From the NCBI RefSeq assembly GCF_016862215.1, contig NZ_BOMN01000022.1:1-64000 (forward strand): a DNA stretch of 64,000 nucleotides, given 5' to 3'. Made by a program: the position numbers and the translations under genes. Positions 42,126 through 51,613 of this stretch are shown piece after piece; position 1 is the first letter of the stretch; each line of letters opens with the position of its first letter. The notes under the pieces were generated by a model. It saw only the letters and a program-made list of their open reading frames with translations. It did no database searches and was not told where the DNA came from. The DNA is from Winogradskya humida. GTDB lineage: Bacteria > Actinomycetota > Actinomycetes > Mycobacteriales > Micromonosporaceae.

Positions 42126-42782
42126 TCATCGGCCGCCGCGTCTGCGGCGACGGTGGGCGAAGCCGACAACCGCCGCCGCAGCGACCACGACGAGGCAGCA
42201 GTAGCCGCCGAGAGCGCCGAGTGGCGATGAGTCCGACGCCGGTTCCTCGTGGATGACCGGCTCCGGAGTGGTCGGTTCCTCGGTGGTGATCGCAGGCTCC
42301 GGCGATTCCGTCGTCTCCGTCGGCGTCGGCGTCGGCGAGGGCGATGCGGACGAGGGCGACGGTGACGGCGAAGGGGATCTTGTCGTCGCTTTGGGGCTGG
42401 GCGAGTGCTTCTTCGTCTTGGTGGGCGCCGGTGTCTCGGTCTCGTACGGGTCTTCGTACGGGTCGTCCAGGTCGTCGTCCTCGCCGGCATCCGGCGGGTT
42501 CGCGCCGGAGAAGTGCGAAAGATGCGATGAGTGACCCGAATAGTGCGAAGAGTGCGATGAGTGCGAGCTGTGTGAACTGTGCGACCCATGAAAGGCTTGT
42601 TCGGCCTCCCCGCCCAGCTGCGTGGAGGAGACCGGCAGAGCCAGGAGCGGCTGGTTCTCATCGGCGCGGCGTACCTCGACCACGCGTGCCGGAGGCGGAG
42701 GTGCCTGAGCTGCCTGGGCCGGTCCCACGGGAACAAGTGCGGTCAAGGCCGTCGATACCGGAATGAGAAAAGCGCGACGCAC
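42126..42782 (-). CDS. hxsA: His-Xaa-Ser repeat protein HxsA with signal peptide, stalk and membrane anchor
   Basis: 218 residues from a GTG at 42782. A signal peptide (about 1-25, ending AQA) is followed by the repeat block at residues 65-92. This holds nine H-x-S units: HGS, four HSS, HYS, a glycine, HSS, HLS, HFS. Next is an acidic patch (EDDDLDDPYEDPYE), a Pro/Ser/Thr-rich stalk (about 117-185), a hydrophobic segment (about 188-208) and a basic tail RRRRRGGR. Topology is therefore type I, with the repeats outside the cell. No LPxTG sorting motif is seen. The HxS repeats are the predicted site of modification by HxsB/HxsC. Confidence 0.88.
   Translation of the reverse strand: MRRAFLIPVSTALTALVPVGPAQAAQAPPPPARVVEVRRADENQPLLALPVSSTQLGGEAEQAFHGSHSSHSSHSSHSSHYSGHSSHLSHFSGANPPDAGEDDDLDDPYEDPYETETPAPTKTKKHSPSPKATTRSPSPSPSPSSASPSPTPTPTETTESPEPAITTEEPTTPEPVIHEEPASDSSPLGALGGYCCLVVVAAAAVVGFAHRRRRRGGR
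42507..42590 (-). repeat. Nine His-x-Ser coding units in hxsA
   Basis: The codons for residues 65-92 of HxsA form a nine-base/three-codon periodic tract, broken once by a glycine codon after the sixth unit. Synonymous variation among the serine codons shows the repeat is kept at the protein level and is not merely a recent DNA slippage product. Confidence 0.85.
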
Positions 42783-42866
42783 CCCGGGACGCTAACAACC
42801 TCGCCCGTTTAAGCCCCAATTCTCATGTTTTTATCACCCGTACGACGGTGCCATCCTCACCTCCGT

Positions 42867-43519
42867 TCAGGACGGGTAGGTCGTTCCGGGTACGCCGGTG
42901 ATGAGGACCTCGGCGACCGTCTTCCAGCCCAGGGACTCGTAGAGATGACGGCCTTCGTCGCTGGCGATGAGCAGGCCCCGCTCTGCGCCTCGGGCGATTG
43001 CTGCCTGGGCGAGGGTGCCCATGACCGCGCGGCCGAGGCCCCGGCGGCGGTGGGAGGGCCAGGTGAGGACCTTGTCGGGGACGGCGTCCGGGCCGGAGAG
43101 GCCCAGGGTGCCGCGGGCTGCCTGGTCGCCCGCGGCGTGCCACACCTCGGCGCGTACCACGGCGTCGCCTTCCGCGAGCTCTTTGAGCTGGTAGGGCGCG
43201 GTGACCGTACCCCGGGGATGGTCTTGTAGATCTGTGGTCATCAGCCATTCGCGGCGGTTGAGCAGGACCTTGCCGGCCGATTCCAGGGTGGCCAGGGCTG
43301 CTTCCGGGGCGGTGGTGGGGATGTGCAGCCAGGTGGTCGCGTCCTCGTCGGACACGAGCTTGGCCAGGTTGCGCAGGGAATCGGTGTCGAGGGCGTAGTA
43401 GTCGACCTCGCGGCTGGTCTGGCGGGAGTGGACGCGCAGGCCGCCGCCGACGTTCGTGGCGGGTGGGAGTTCGCGGGCGGCGCCCCAGCCGCGCTGCCAG
43501 CTGGTGATGAGGTCGCGCA

Positions 43520-43520
<1 letters not shown>
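42867..43520 (-). CDS. GNAT-family N-acetyltransferase
   Basis: 217 residues. The acetyl-CoA loop is DKVLTWPSHRRRGLGRAVMGTLAQAAIARGAERGLLIASDEGRHLYESLGW, a standard GNAT core at the C-terminus. The N-terminal 90 residues may be a second degenerate GNAT fold. The ATG shares a base with the stop of the upstream MDR gene (TGATG), so the two are coupled. It sits just upstream of hxsA, with an 84-bp gap. I see no direct functional link. Confidence 0.85.
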
Positions 43521-44524
<1,004 letters not shown>

Positions 44525-44587
44525 GGCTCCACCCTAGGAGGGCGTTCGCCGAACCGCGCCCGCGCACCCGGGCTGTCGAGAACAATC

Positions 44588-45121
44588 ATGGTCATGGCGC
44601 ATTGGCTGCTGCAGGCTAACCGGAAGCACTGGCGGATCGCGGACTTCTTCACCGACGGTCACCACGAGACGGCCTGGCCGATCCGCCGTCACCGCACCGC
44701 CGTCACCGAGGGCGATCAGGTCGCCCTCTGGATCTCCGGCAAGGACGGCGGCGTGGCCGCACTGGGCGTCATCACGGCCGAGCCCACCCTGGGCCGGGTC
44801 CCGGACCCGCAATACTGGACCCCGCAACCCCCGGACAAGGACGGCTGGCTGCTTCCGGTGCGCTTCGATCAGATCTTTGCGGGTACGCCCATAGCGCGCG
44901 CGACGCTCGCCGCCGACCCCCGCTTCGCCACGAGCCTCATCATGCGCATGTCCGGCGGCGGCAACCCTTTCCCGGTCAAGCCCCTCGAATGGGAAGCCAT
45001 CGAGGAACACATCCCACCCCACGGCCCGGTCGCCGCCACCGTCCGCGGCGCCGCTGCCGTGGTCGTGGCGGGAGCAACAGCGGTCCGTGAAGCGTTCCGG
45101 AGCGCCTTGACGCGCCCCTGA
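44588..45121 (+). CDS. EVE-domain protein
   Basis: 177 residues from the ATG at 44588, with an ATG two codons later as an equal candidate. The sequence MAHWLLQANRKHWRIADFF, then GDQVALWISGKDGGVAALGVI, matches the EVE/PUA-like fold, a reader of modified nucleic-acid bases or RNA in several systems. The last 35 residues form an Ala/Val-rich helix. It is divergent from the MDR gene. No restriction or methylation genes are adjacent, so I assign no specific pathway. Confidence 0.8.
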   Translation: MVMAHWLLQANRKHWRIADFFTDGHHETAWPIRRHRTAVTEGDQVALWISGKDGGVAALGVITAEPTLGRVPDPQYWTPQPPDKDGWLLPVRFDQIFAGTPIARATLAADPRFATSLIMRMSGGGNPFPVKPLEWEAIEEHIPPHGPVAATVRGAAAVVVAGATAVREAFRSALTRP

Positions 45122-45154
45122 GCCGGTCCTCCAGCCCAGGGACGCGCCTCTTTC

Positions 45155-47074
45155 CTAGACCGTGCGGGCGAGGCGGTCGGCGAGGAGCTTGGCGAAGCGG
45201 GCCGGGTCGGCGAGGTCGCCGCCCTCGGCCAGCAGGGCCGTGCCGTAGAGCAGCTCCGCGGTCTCGGGCAGGGCCGGGTCCTCGGCGCGGCCGGCGTACG
45301 CGTCGCGCAGGCCGGTGACCAGGGGGTGGTCCGGGTTCAGCTCGAGGATGCGCTTGACCGGGGGGACGTCCTGGCCCATCGCCTTGTACATCTTCTCCAG
45401 CGTGGGCGTGATGTCGTTCGCGTCGCTGACCAGGCAGGCCGGGGAGGTGGTCAGCCGGGAGGTGAGGCGGACCTCCTTGACCTCGTCGAGGGTCTCGCCG
45501 AGCCAGGTGAGCAGCGGGGCGAATTCGCCGGTCTTCTCCTGCGACGGCTTGTCCTCGTCCGCCGAGAGGTCGACGTTGCCGCGGGCGATCGACTGCAGCT
45601 TCTTGCCCTCGTACTCCGGGACCGCCTCGACCCAGATCTCGTCGACCGGGTCGGTGAGCAGGAGAACCTCGTACCCCTTGGCCTGGAACGCCTCCATGTG
45701 CGGGGAATTCTCGACCTGGGCGCGGCTCTCGCCGGTCATGAAGTAGATCTCGTCCTGACCGTCCTTCATCCGGCTGACGTAGCCGGCGAGGGTGGTCGGG
45801 TCGGCGGAGGCGGTCGAGGCGAAGGACGACACGTCCAGGATCGCCTTCTGGTCGTCCTGCTCGCTGAGCAGGCCCTCCTTGACCGCGCGGCCGAACTCGC
45901 GCCAGAACGTGGCGTACTTCTCCGCGTCCTTCGTCATGAGGTCCTTGACGGTGCTGAGGACCTTCTTGGCGAGCCGGCGCCGGATCATCTGGATGTGCCG
46001 GTCCTGCTGCAGGATCTCGCGGGAGATGTTCAGCGACAGGTCGGCGGCGTCGACGACACCCTTGACGAAGCGCAGGTAGTCAGGCATCAGCTCCCGGCTG
46101 TCGTCCATGATGAAGACGCGCTTGACGTAGAGCTGGATGCCGCGGGCGCCGTCACGCTGGAACAGGTCGTGCGGGGCGCGGGACGGGATGAACAGCAGCG
46201 CCTCGTACTCGAAGGTGCCCTCGGCCCGCATCTGGATGATCTCCAGCGGGTCGGTCCAGTCGTGGCTGATGTGCCGGTAGAACTCGGCGTACTCCTCGTC
46301 CTTGACGTCGGAGCGCGGGCGCGCCCAGAGCGCCTTCATGGAGTTCAGGGTCTCCGGCGCGGCCGACGCCTCGTCGTCCGACGCCTCGTCGTCCGACCCC
46401 TCGGCGTCCGGCTCGGCCTTCGGCGCGGGCGCGGCCTTGACCAGCAGGATCGGGAAGGAGATGAAGTCGGAGTACCGCTTGACGATCTCCTTGATCTTCC
46501 ACTCGTCGGTGTAGTCGTAGAGCGCGTCCTCCTCGTCCTTCGGCCGCAGGTGCACGGTCACCGAGGTGCCGGTCGCGACGTCCGCGGCCTCCTCGATGGT
46601 GTACGTGCCCTCGCCGGCGGACTCCCAGCGCGTACCCGTCTCCTCGCCTGCCTTGCGCGTGACCAGGGTGACCCGGTCGGCGACCATGAAGGTGGAGTAG
46701 AACCCGACGCCGAACTGGCCGATCAGCTCGGCCGAGTCCTTGTCCTTGTTCTCCTTCATGCGGCGCAGCAGGTCCGCCGTGCCCGACTTCGCGATCGTCC
46801 CGATCAGCGTCACGACCTCGTCCCGCGCCATGCCGATGCCGTTGTCCCGCACGGTCAGGGTGCGGGCCTCCGCGTCCGCGACGACCTCGATGTGCAGGTC
46901 CTCCGCGGTGAGCTCGTCGTCGGTCAGGGCCGCAAGGCGCAACTTGTCCAGGGCGTCGGAGGCGTTGGAGATCAGCTCCCGCAGGAAGATGTCCTTGTTG
47001 GAGTAGATCGAGTGGACCATCAGCTGCAGCAGCTGGCGCGCTTCGGCCTGGAACTCCAGCGTCTCGGTGCTCAT
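45155..47074 (-). CDS. htpG: Molecular chaperone HtpG (Hsp90)
   Basis: 639 residues from the ATG at 47074, eight bases after GGAGGG. The GHKL ATPase domain has LRELISNASDALDKLR, DNGIGM and GQFGVGFYSTFMVAD. The middle and C-terminal dimerisation domains follow. A short acidic insertion with DDEASDDEAS sits near residue 245, at the charged-linker position. It folds client proteins under stress. Its leader holds a direct repeat described separately. The assignment is unambiguous. Confidence 0.98.
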   Translation of the reverse strand: MSTETLEFQAEARQLLQLMVHSIYSNKDIFLRELISNASDALDKLRLAALTDDELTAEDLHIEVVADAEARTLTVRDNGIGMARDEVVTLIGTIAKSGTADLLRRMKENKDKDSAELIGQFGVGFYSTFMVADRVTLVTRKAGEETGTRWESAGEGTYTIEEAADVATGTSVTVHLRPKDEEDALYDYTDEWKIKEIVKRYSDFISFPILLVKAAPAPKAEPDAEGSDDEASDDEASAAPETLNSMKALWARPRSDVKDEEYAEFYRHISHDWTDPLEIIQMRAEGTFEYEALLFIPSRAPHDLFQRDGARGIQLYVKRVFIMDDSRELMPDYLRFVKGVVDAADLSLNISREILQQDRHIQMIRRRLAKKVLSTVKDLMTKDAEKYATFWREFGRAVKEGLLSEQDDQKAILDVSSFASTASADPTTLAGYVSRMKDGQDEIYFMTGESRAQVENSPHMEAFQAKGYEVLLLTDPVDEIWVEAVPEYEGKKLQSIARGNVDLSADEDKPSQEKTGEFAPLLTWLGETLDEVKEVRLTSRLTTSPACLVSDANDITPTLEKMYKAMGQDVPPVKRILELNPDHPLVTGLRDAYAGRAEDPALPETAELLYGTALLAEGGDLADPARFAKLLADRLARTV

Positions 47075-47085
47075 GCCTTCCCTCC

Positions 47086-47112
47086 GTGCATACGGTCTCT
47101 GGTGCATACGGT
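47086..47112 (-). promoter_or_regulatory. Direct repeat and hairpin in the htpG leader
   Basis: The 11-mer gtgcatacggt occurs at 47086-47096 and 47102-47112 (16-bp period). Just upstream on the coding strand lies the dyad GTGC-GAAA-GCAC (47113-47124 region), and catacg recurs once more near 47130 in reversed orientation. This does not match CIRCE or HAIR heat-shock operators. The spacing of one and a half turns could suit a DNA-binding protein; the role is speculative. Confidence 0.35.
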
Positions 47113-47212
47113 GCTTTCGCACGTGATCGTATGACCCCACGGTGATCTCCCCGACACGCGCACCCGGTCAGCGCAGCCGCGCAGCTCACCAGGCCCATCA
47201 TCCCGCGGAGTC

Positions 47213-48022
47213 TCATTCTCCCCGGGCGGCCACCTGCGCTGCCGCGGCCACCGGGGCCGGGCTCGGCGACGCGGTGCTTCCCGCCGCGGCCACATCCGGC
47301 TCCAGATCGTCGTCGGTGACGGGCGCGCCCGGCGTGGTGACGGGCGCGTCTGGCGTGGTGACGGGCGCGTCTGGCGTGGTGACGGGCGGGGCCGGCGCGG
47401 TGACGGGCGGGGCCGGGCTCGGCGGCGGCGGTGTTCCTCCGGCTGGTTCGAGGTCCGCTGTCGTGGTGGGCGAGACCGTGATCTCCGGGGTGGTGACGGT
47501 CGGTTGCGCGGTGGGCGGCGGCGTGATGGTCGGTTCCGGGGTGACGAAAGGCGGCGTCGCGGGCGGTGCCGTGGTCGGCGGCTGTGTGGCGGCCGGGGTG
47601 GTCGGCGCGGGCGTCGGCGGCGGCGGCGCCGGCGTCGTCGTCGTCGTGGCGGGCAACTGGTCGCCGGGCAACTGGCCGCCGGGCAACTGACCGCCGGGCA
47701 GATGAGTTGTGGGCAATTTAATTGTGGGCAACTTAGTTGTGTCCAACTCAGTTGTGGGCAACGGAGTTTGCACGGGTGCGCCGAGCGGAGTGCCCGGGAA
47801 CGGGATCACCGTTACGGGCAGCGGCTCCTGGCCGGCGGGTGGTGGGGTGGCGGGGCCGAGGCCCGCGTTCGCGGCGGCGTCGGCGATCGCGGGTGGCTGT
47901 GCCAGAACCGGGTTCGGGCCGATTTTCTCCTCGCGCAGGGCGAGGGCGCCCGAACCCGCGACCAGCAGCACGGCGACGCTGCTTCCGATGATCTGTTTGT
48001 CCCGTTTGGTCAAGTCACCCAT
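47213..48022 (-). CDS. Membrane-anchored Pro/Thr-rich repeat protein
   Basis: 269 residues. A short basic N-terminus (MGDLTKRDKQ) precedes a single transmembrane segment (about 12-30), then the rest is low complexity. It has LPTTxLPxx-type repeats (about 95-130) made of 15-bp units, a TTPAP stalk, and PVTTPDA repeats (about 225-250) made of a 21-bp unit present five times. There is no sorting signal or enzymatic motif. It looks like a surface stalk or spacer; the length of the repeats probably varies among strains. Confidence 0.65.
   Translation of the reverse strand: MGDLTKRDKQIIGSSVAVLLVAGSGALALREEKIGPNPVLAQPPAIADAAANAGLGPATPPPAGQEPLPVTVIPFPGTPLGAPVQTPLPTTELDTTKLPTIKLPTTHLPGGQLPGGQLPGDQLPATTTTTPAPPPPTPAPTTPAATQPPTTAPPATPPFVTPEPTITPPPTAQPTVTTPEITVSPTTTADLEPAGGTPPPPSPAPPVTAPAPPVTTPDAPVTTPDAPVTTPGAPVTDDDLEPDVAAAGSTASPSPAPVAAAAQVAARGE
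47327..47420. repeat. 21-bp coding tandem repeat
   Basis: About five copies of a 21-bp unit built on ggcgtggtgacgggcgcgtc encode PVTTPDA and variants, with the last copies drifting to PVTAPAP. The period keeps the reading frame. Confidence 0.75.
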
Positions 48023-48062
48023 GAAGACGTCATACCGGCATGAACAGGACTTCCGGGGATCT

Positions 48063-49250
48063 TTACCGAACATTCCCCCCGGTGGTGAGGCGGGTTCCGG
48101 CCGCGAGGAGGGCCAGGGCCGCGGCGAACATGACGGCACCGGCGGCGTACGGCATGCGGTAGCCGACCGCCGTGGCCGCGCCGACGATCGGACCGGCGAC
48201 CACCGAGCCGGCCGGGAACGTGTTGCTGAACAGCGTCGATGCCCGTCCGGGGTGCCCCGGCAGCATGTCCTGCACATAGGTGACGCCGAGCCCGGTCAGC
48301 GCGGCGATCGAGGCCGCGTTGAAAATCTGACCCGCGATCAGCTGCCAGGTGCTGGTCGCGACGGCCACGATCAGCATGTACGCGAGCCCGCACCCCGCCC
48401 CCGCGATCAGTAACCGCCGCACGGGCACCCGCGCGGACAGCAGCCCGAAGCCCAGCATCAACGGGATCTCCAGCCCCGCGCAGAGTCCCAGCAGCAACCC
48501 GGCGAGGCTCACGTCACCGCCGACATCCCGGGTGATCAGCAGCGGGAGCGCCTGCACCGACATCGCCCCGGCGCACCGGGTGAGCACGAAGACGGTGATC
48601 GTCAGCCAGATCAGCGCGCGGGGAGCGTCGGCACCGGCCGGTTTCCGCGCCTGCGGGCCGGCCGGGACGGGGTGCTCCGAGCCGAGGGCGACGAGGGCGA
48701 CGGTCGCCGCGACGGCGTACATGAGTGAGGCGAAGCCGTAGACGAACACGAAGCCGCCGGCCTGTAGCAGCGCTGCGGCGAGTGGGGGCCCGGCGACCCA
48801 GGCGATCGAGAACAGGGTGCGCAGCGCGCTCATCGTCATCGCGACGCGGTCGGAGCCTTCGAGTGCTTCCCGCGCGTACGCGAAAGCCTGCGGCATCATC
48901 GCCCCCGCGAAAGCGGTCAACGTCACGGTGACCAGCAGCAGTGCCCAGTAATCCCGCACGAAAGCGGTGACCAGCGTCCCCGCGCACCCCGCCAGCGCCG
49001 TCCCGAGCAGCACGACACGCCGGGACGGGACGCGGTCGGAGAGCTTGCCGACCAGCGTCGACACGACCACGGCCGAGATGGGGGCGACGCCGAGGAAGAG
49101 CGCCACATGGACGGGGTCGGCGTGGATCTCATCGGTGAGGAAGAGCGCGAGGAACGGCGAGGCCATCGCGGTCGAGAGCCCGACCGCGAGGAAGACCAGG
49201 GAGATCGGCAGCCATCGTTTCGCGGCCGCGCGCAGGGGCTGGACGCTCAT
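48063..49250 (-). CDS. MFS transporter of the sugar-efflux (SET) type
   Basis: 395 residues, twelve predicted transmembrane segments. It contains SPFLALFLTDEIHADPVHVALFLG and the A-motif-like loop VGKLSDRVPSRRVVLLG. The late sequence ALTGLGVTYVQDMLPGHPGRASTLFSNTFPAGSVVAGP is typical of SetA/SotB exporters of sugars and related small molecules. The substrate is unknown. A 10-bp-stem hairpin lies in its 5' region (49273-49305). Confidence 0.85.
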   Translation of the reverse strand: MSVQPLRAAAKRWLPISLVFLAVGLSTAMASPFLALFLTDEIHADPVHVALFLGVAPISAVVVSTLVGKLSDRVPSRRVVLLGTALAGCAGTLVTAFVRDYWALLLVTVTLTAFAGAMMPQAFAYAREALEGSDRVAMTMSALRTLFSIAWVAGPPLAAALLQAGGFVFVYGFASLMYAVAATVALVALGSEHPVPAGPQARKPAGADAPRALIWLTITVFVLTRCAGAMSVQALPLLITRDVGGDVSLAGLLLGLCAGLEIPLMLGFGLLSARVPVRRLLIAGAGCGLAYMLIVAVATSTWQLIAGQIFNAASIAALTGLGVTYVQDMLPGHPGRASTLFSNTFPAGSVVAGPIVGAATAVGYRMPYAAGAVMFAAALALLAAGTRLTTGGNVR

Positions 49251-49272
49251 GGATCTTGACGCTAGGCCGTCG

Positions 49273-49305
49273 CGGGCCGCACCGACGGACCAGAGGTGCG
49301 GCCCG
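49273..49305. promoter_or_regulatory. Perfect inverted repeat upstream of the MFS gene
   Basis: CGGGCCGCAC/GTGCGGCCCG, ten-base arms, 13-base loop, 23 bp ahead of the transporter start. As it lies between divergent genes it cannot terminate either upstream message. It is a candidate operator or a leader structure of the transporter mRNA. Confidence 0.45.
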
Positions 49306-49429
49306 TCTAGGGTGAGAAAAACTACTCCTGGTTAGTCTCCCTGGCTGCATCGAGTTATAGCTACTTAAAGTGATGTCGCGTAGGGTGGCCGGGTTGGCGC
49401 GTGCTGACTGATCTGGGCTGGAGTTTTCC

Positions 49430-49699
49430 GTGAACTTGACCGAAGCTGCGATGGCCGCAGCAGTCACCTTGAGTATTGGCGGCGTTTCTTACGCTGTGTT
49501 GAACAGCGATGCGCTGACCGCCCGTACGCAGCAGGTGGCGAACGCTGTCAGCTGCCGGACCGTCGATGAGGCGATCGTCGCGTACGTGGCGCAGAACGAC
49601 CGCACCCCGACCCGGGTGTCGCAGCTGCGGGCGTACGTGAAGGGCGACATCTCGGCGTACCGGATCGTGAACGGAGTCGCCGCCGGACCGGGTTGCTGA
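49430..49699 (+). CDS. Small pilin-like hypothetical protein
   Basis: 89 residues from a GTG. The N-terminus MNLTEAAMAAAVTLSIGGVSYAV is a hydrophobic helix with Glu at position 5. The rest reads ANAVSCRTVDEAIVAYVAQNDRTPTRVSQLRAYV, reminiscent of the alpha1-loop region of type IV pseudopilins (a helix, then a short sheet); the two cysteines could form a bond. There is no prepilin peptidase motif with Gly at -1, and no secretion genes nearby, so this is a weak structural resemblance. It lies upstream of the NCS2 gene but is probably independent. Confidence 0.55.
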   Translation: MNLTEAAMAAAVTLSIGGVSYAVLNSDALTARTQQVANAVSCRTVDEAIVAYVAQNDRTPTRVSQLRAYVKGDISAYRIVNGVAAGPGC

Positions 49700-49742
49700 A
49701 GTCCCCAGGGTTGTAACCGGCGCACAACAATCACGGCGAACA

Positions 49743-51110
49743 ATGCCTCGCATGTCGTCACCGATTGTTGCCGAAGGGAAACACCCCGTAGACCAGATGC
49801 TGCCGTTCGGGCGGCTCGCGGTGCTCGGACTGCAACACGTGCTCGTCATGTACGCGGGTTGCGTCGCCGTGCCGCTCATCGTCGGCGGGGCCCTCGGCCT
49901 CAGCTCCGACGTCATCGCGATCCTTGTCAACGCCGACCTCTTCGTGGCCGGTGTGATCACTGTCGTGCAGAGTCTCGGCGTCGGGAAGATTCTCGGCGTA
50001 CGCCTCCCGATCGTCGCGGGTGCCACATTCACCGCGCTGAGCCCGATGATTCTGATCGGTGGCAAATACGGCATGCCCGCCGTCTACGGCTCGATGCTCG
50101 CCGCGGGCGCGTTCGGCCTGCTCATCGCGAAGCCGTTCTCGAAGATCATCCACCTCTTTCCGCCGCTGGTCACGGGCACGGTGATCACCGTGATCGGGCT
50201 GTCGCTGATCGACGCGGGCGCCGGCCTCATCGCCGGCAACGACGAATCCGACCCCGGGTACGGCACCCTGAGCCACCTCGCCCTGGCCGCCGCGATCATC
50301 CTGCTGATCGTGCTGATCAACCGGTTCGCCCGCGGCTTCCTGGTGTCCCTGGCGGTGCTGATCGGCCTCGTCTTCGGCGTGATCGTCGCGTCCTTCATGG
50401 GCCTGGTCGACTTCTCCGCGGTCGGCGACGCCGGCTGGTTCGGCCTCGCCCGCCCGTTCTACTTCGGCGCCCCGCAGTTCCCGGTCGCCGCGGTCATCTC
50501 CATGTGCGTGGTCATGCTCGTCATCTACGTCGAGTCGACGGCCGACATGCTCGCGGTCGCCGCCCTGACGGACAAGCAACTGACCGAGAACGACATCGCC
50601 CGCGGCCTCGCGGCGGACGGCGTCAGCGGCCTCCTCGCCGGCACCTTCAACTCGTTCCTCGACACGGCGTTCGCCCAGAACGTCGGCCTGGTCCAGGTCA
50701 CCCGCGTCCGCAGCCGCTTCGTGGTCACCGCCGCCGGCGTGATCCTCATCCTGCTCGGCCTCATCCCCAAACTCGGCGAGATCATCGCCGCAATCCCCGG
50801 CCCGGTCATCGGCGGCGCCGCCCTCGTCATGTTCGCCACGGTCACCGCCGTAGGCATCAAAAGCCTCCGCCGCGTCGACTTCGACGGCACCCACAACCTG
50901 CTCATCGTCGCGGTAGCCATCGGCGCGGGCATGATCCCGGTCGTCGCCCCTGCCTTCTACGGCAAATTCCCCGACGAACTCCAGATCATCTTCGGCAGCT
51001 CCATCACCACGACGGTCGTGGTGGTCTTCCTTCTCAACCTCCTCTTCAACCACCTCACGTGGCGACGCGAGGAACCGGCCCCCGAGGAGGAGGCAAGCAC
51101 GGTCAGGTGA
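49743..51110 (+). CDS. NCS2-family nucleobase (uracil/xanthine) permease
   Basis: 455 residues, about 14 membrane segments. It starts with the family region GLQHVLVMYAGCVAVPLIVGGALG. Motif QNVGLVQVTRVRSRFV (the NCS2 QN(x)G signature) is intact, and TADMLAVAAL carries the conserved acidic residue. It imports a purine or pyrimidine base with proton or sodium coupling; the base cannot be told. The start is at 49743, with an ATG at 49752 as an alternative. Confidence 0.93.
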   Translation: MPRMSSPIVAEGKHPVDQMLPFGRLAVLGLQHVLVMYAGCVAVPLIVGGALGLSSDVIAILVNADLFVAGVITVVQSLGVGKILGVRLPIVAGATFTALSPMILIGGKYGMPAVYGSMLAAGAFGLLIAKPFSKIIHLFPPLVTGTVITVIGLSLIDAGAGLIAGNDESDPGYGTLSHLALAAAIILLIVLINRFARGFLVSLAVLIGLVFGVIVASFMGLVDFSAVGDAGWFGLARPFYFGAPQFPVAAVISMCVVMLVIYVESTADMLAVAALTDKQLTENDIARGLAADGVSGLLAGTFNSFLDTAFAQNVGLVQVTRVRSRFVVTAAGVILILLGLIPKLGEIIAAIPGPVIGGAALVMFATVTAVGIKSLRRVDFDGTHNLLIVAVAIGAGMIPVVAPAFYGKFPDELQIIFGSSITTTVVVVFLLNLLFNHLTWRREEPAPEEEASTVR

Positions 51111-51111
51111 T

Positions 51112-51378
51112 CTACAGCCGCTCACCGCAGTCCGCCGAGGCGATGGACCGCTTCTCGTTGCCGAGCCACCACACGGCGACAACGAGCCGATACCGCCCGG
51201 CGGGCATGTCGGAAGGCAACCTCAGCGATCGCCGATAGACCGTCGTCCCGGTCCGCAGCCACAACTTGCGGTCACTCCTGGGGTCGAAGTATTCGTGCCC
51301 GGTCCTGCCGAACAGGCTCGCCCCGAGCTGGACCGGGACAGGAGCACCGTCGTTGCGGACGACGTAGTCCAGCACCAC
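51112..51378 (-). CDS. Hypothetical beta-rich protein, possibly truncated
   Basis: The track with a GTG start gives 88 residues: VLDYVVRNDGAPVPVQLGASLFGRTGHEYFDPRSDRKLWLRTGTTV, ending ASADCGERL. It looks like an immunoglobulin-like beta domain. The same frame is open a further 48 codons upstream (to 51525) with plausible coding sequence (AGAEPGDAGILGLDLVPEAAAAGDS), but without a good start. The gene may therefore be 5'-truncated or use an unusual start. It overlaps no other convincing gene. Confidence 0.5.
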   Translation of the reverse strand: MVLDYVVRNDGAPVPVQLGASLFGRTGHEYFDPRSDRKLWLRTGTTVYRRSLRLPSDMPAGRYRLVVAVWWLGNEKRSIASADCGERL

Positions 51379-51613
51379 GGAGTCCCCGGCGGCCGCGGCC
51401 TCCGGGACCAGGTCGAGACCCAGGATGCCGGCGTCTCCGGGCTCGGCGCCCGCCGTCAGGTCGCGAAGGGACTTCGAACCCGGCGCGAAGGCGAGGGCGG
51501 ACGGCTTCGACGCCCGCTTCGGTCACTGGGGCATCACCATCGCCGACCTTGTCGCCGGCCGTCCCTCAGCACCCAACCCGCCACCGGCCGTCCGGTCACC
51601 GGCCGTCGAGTCG

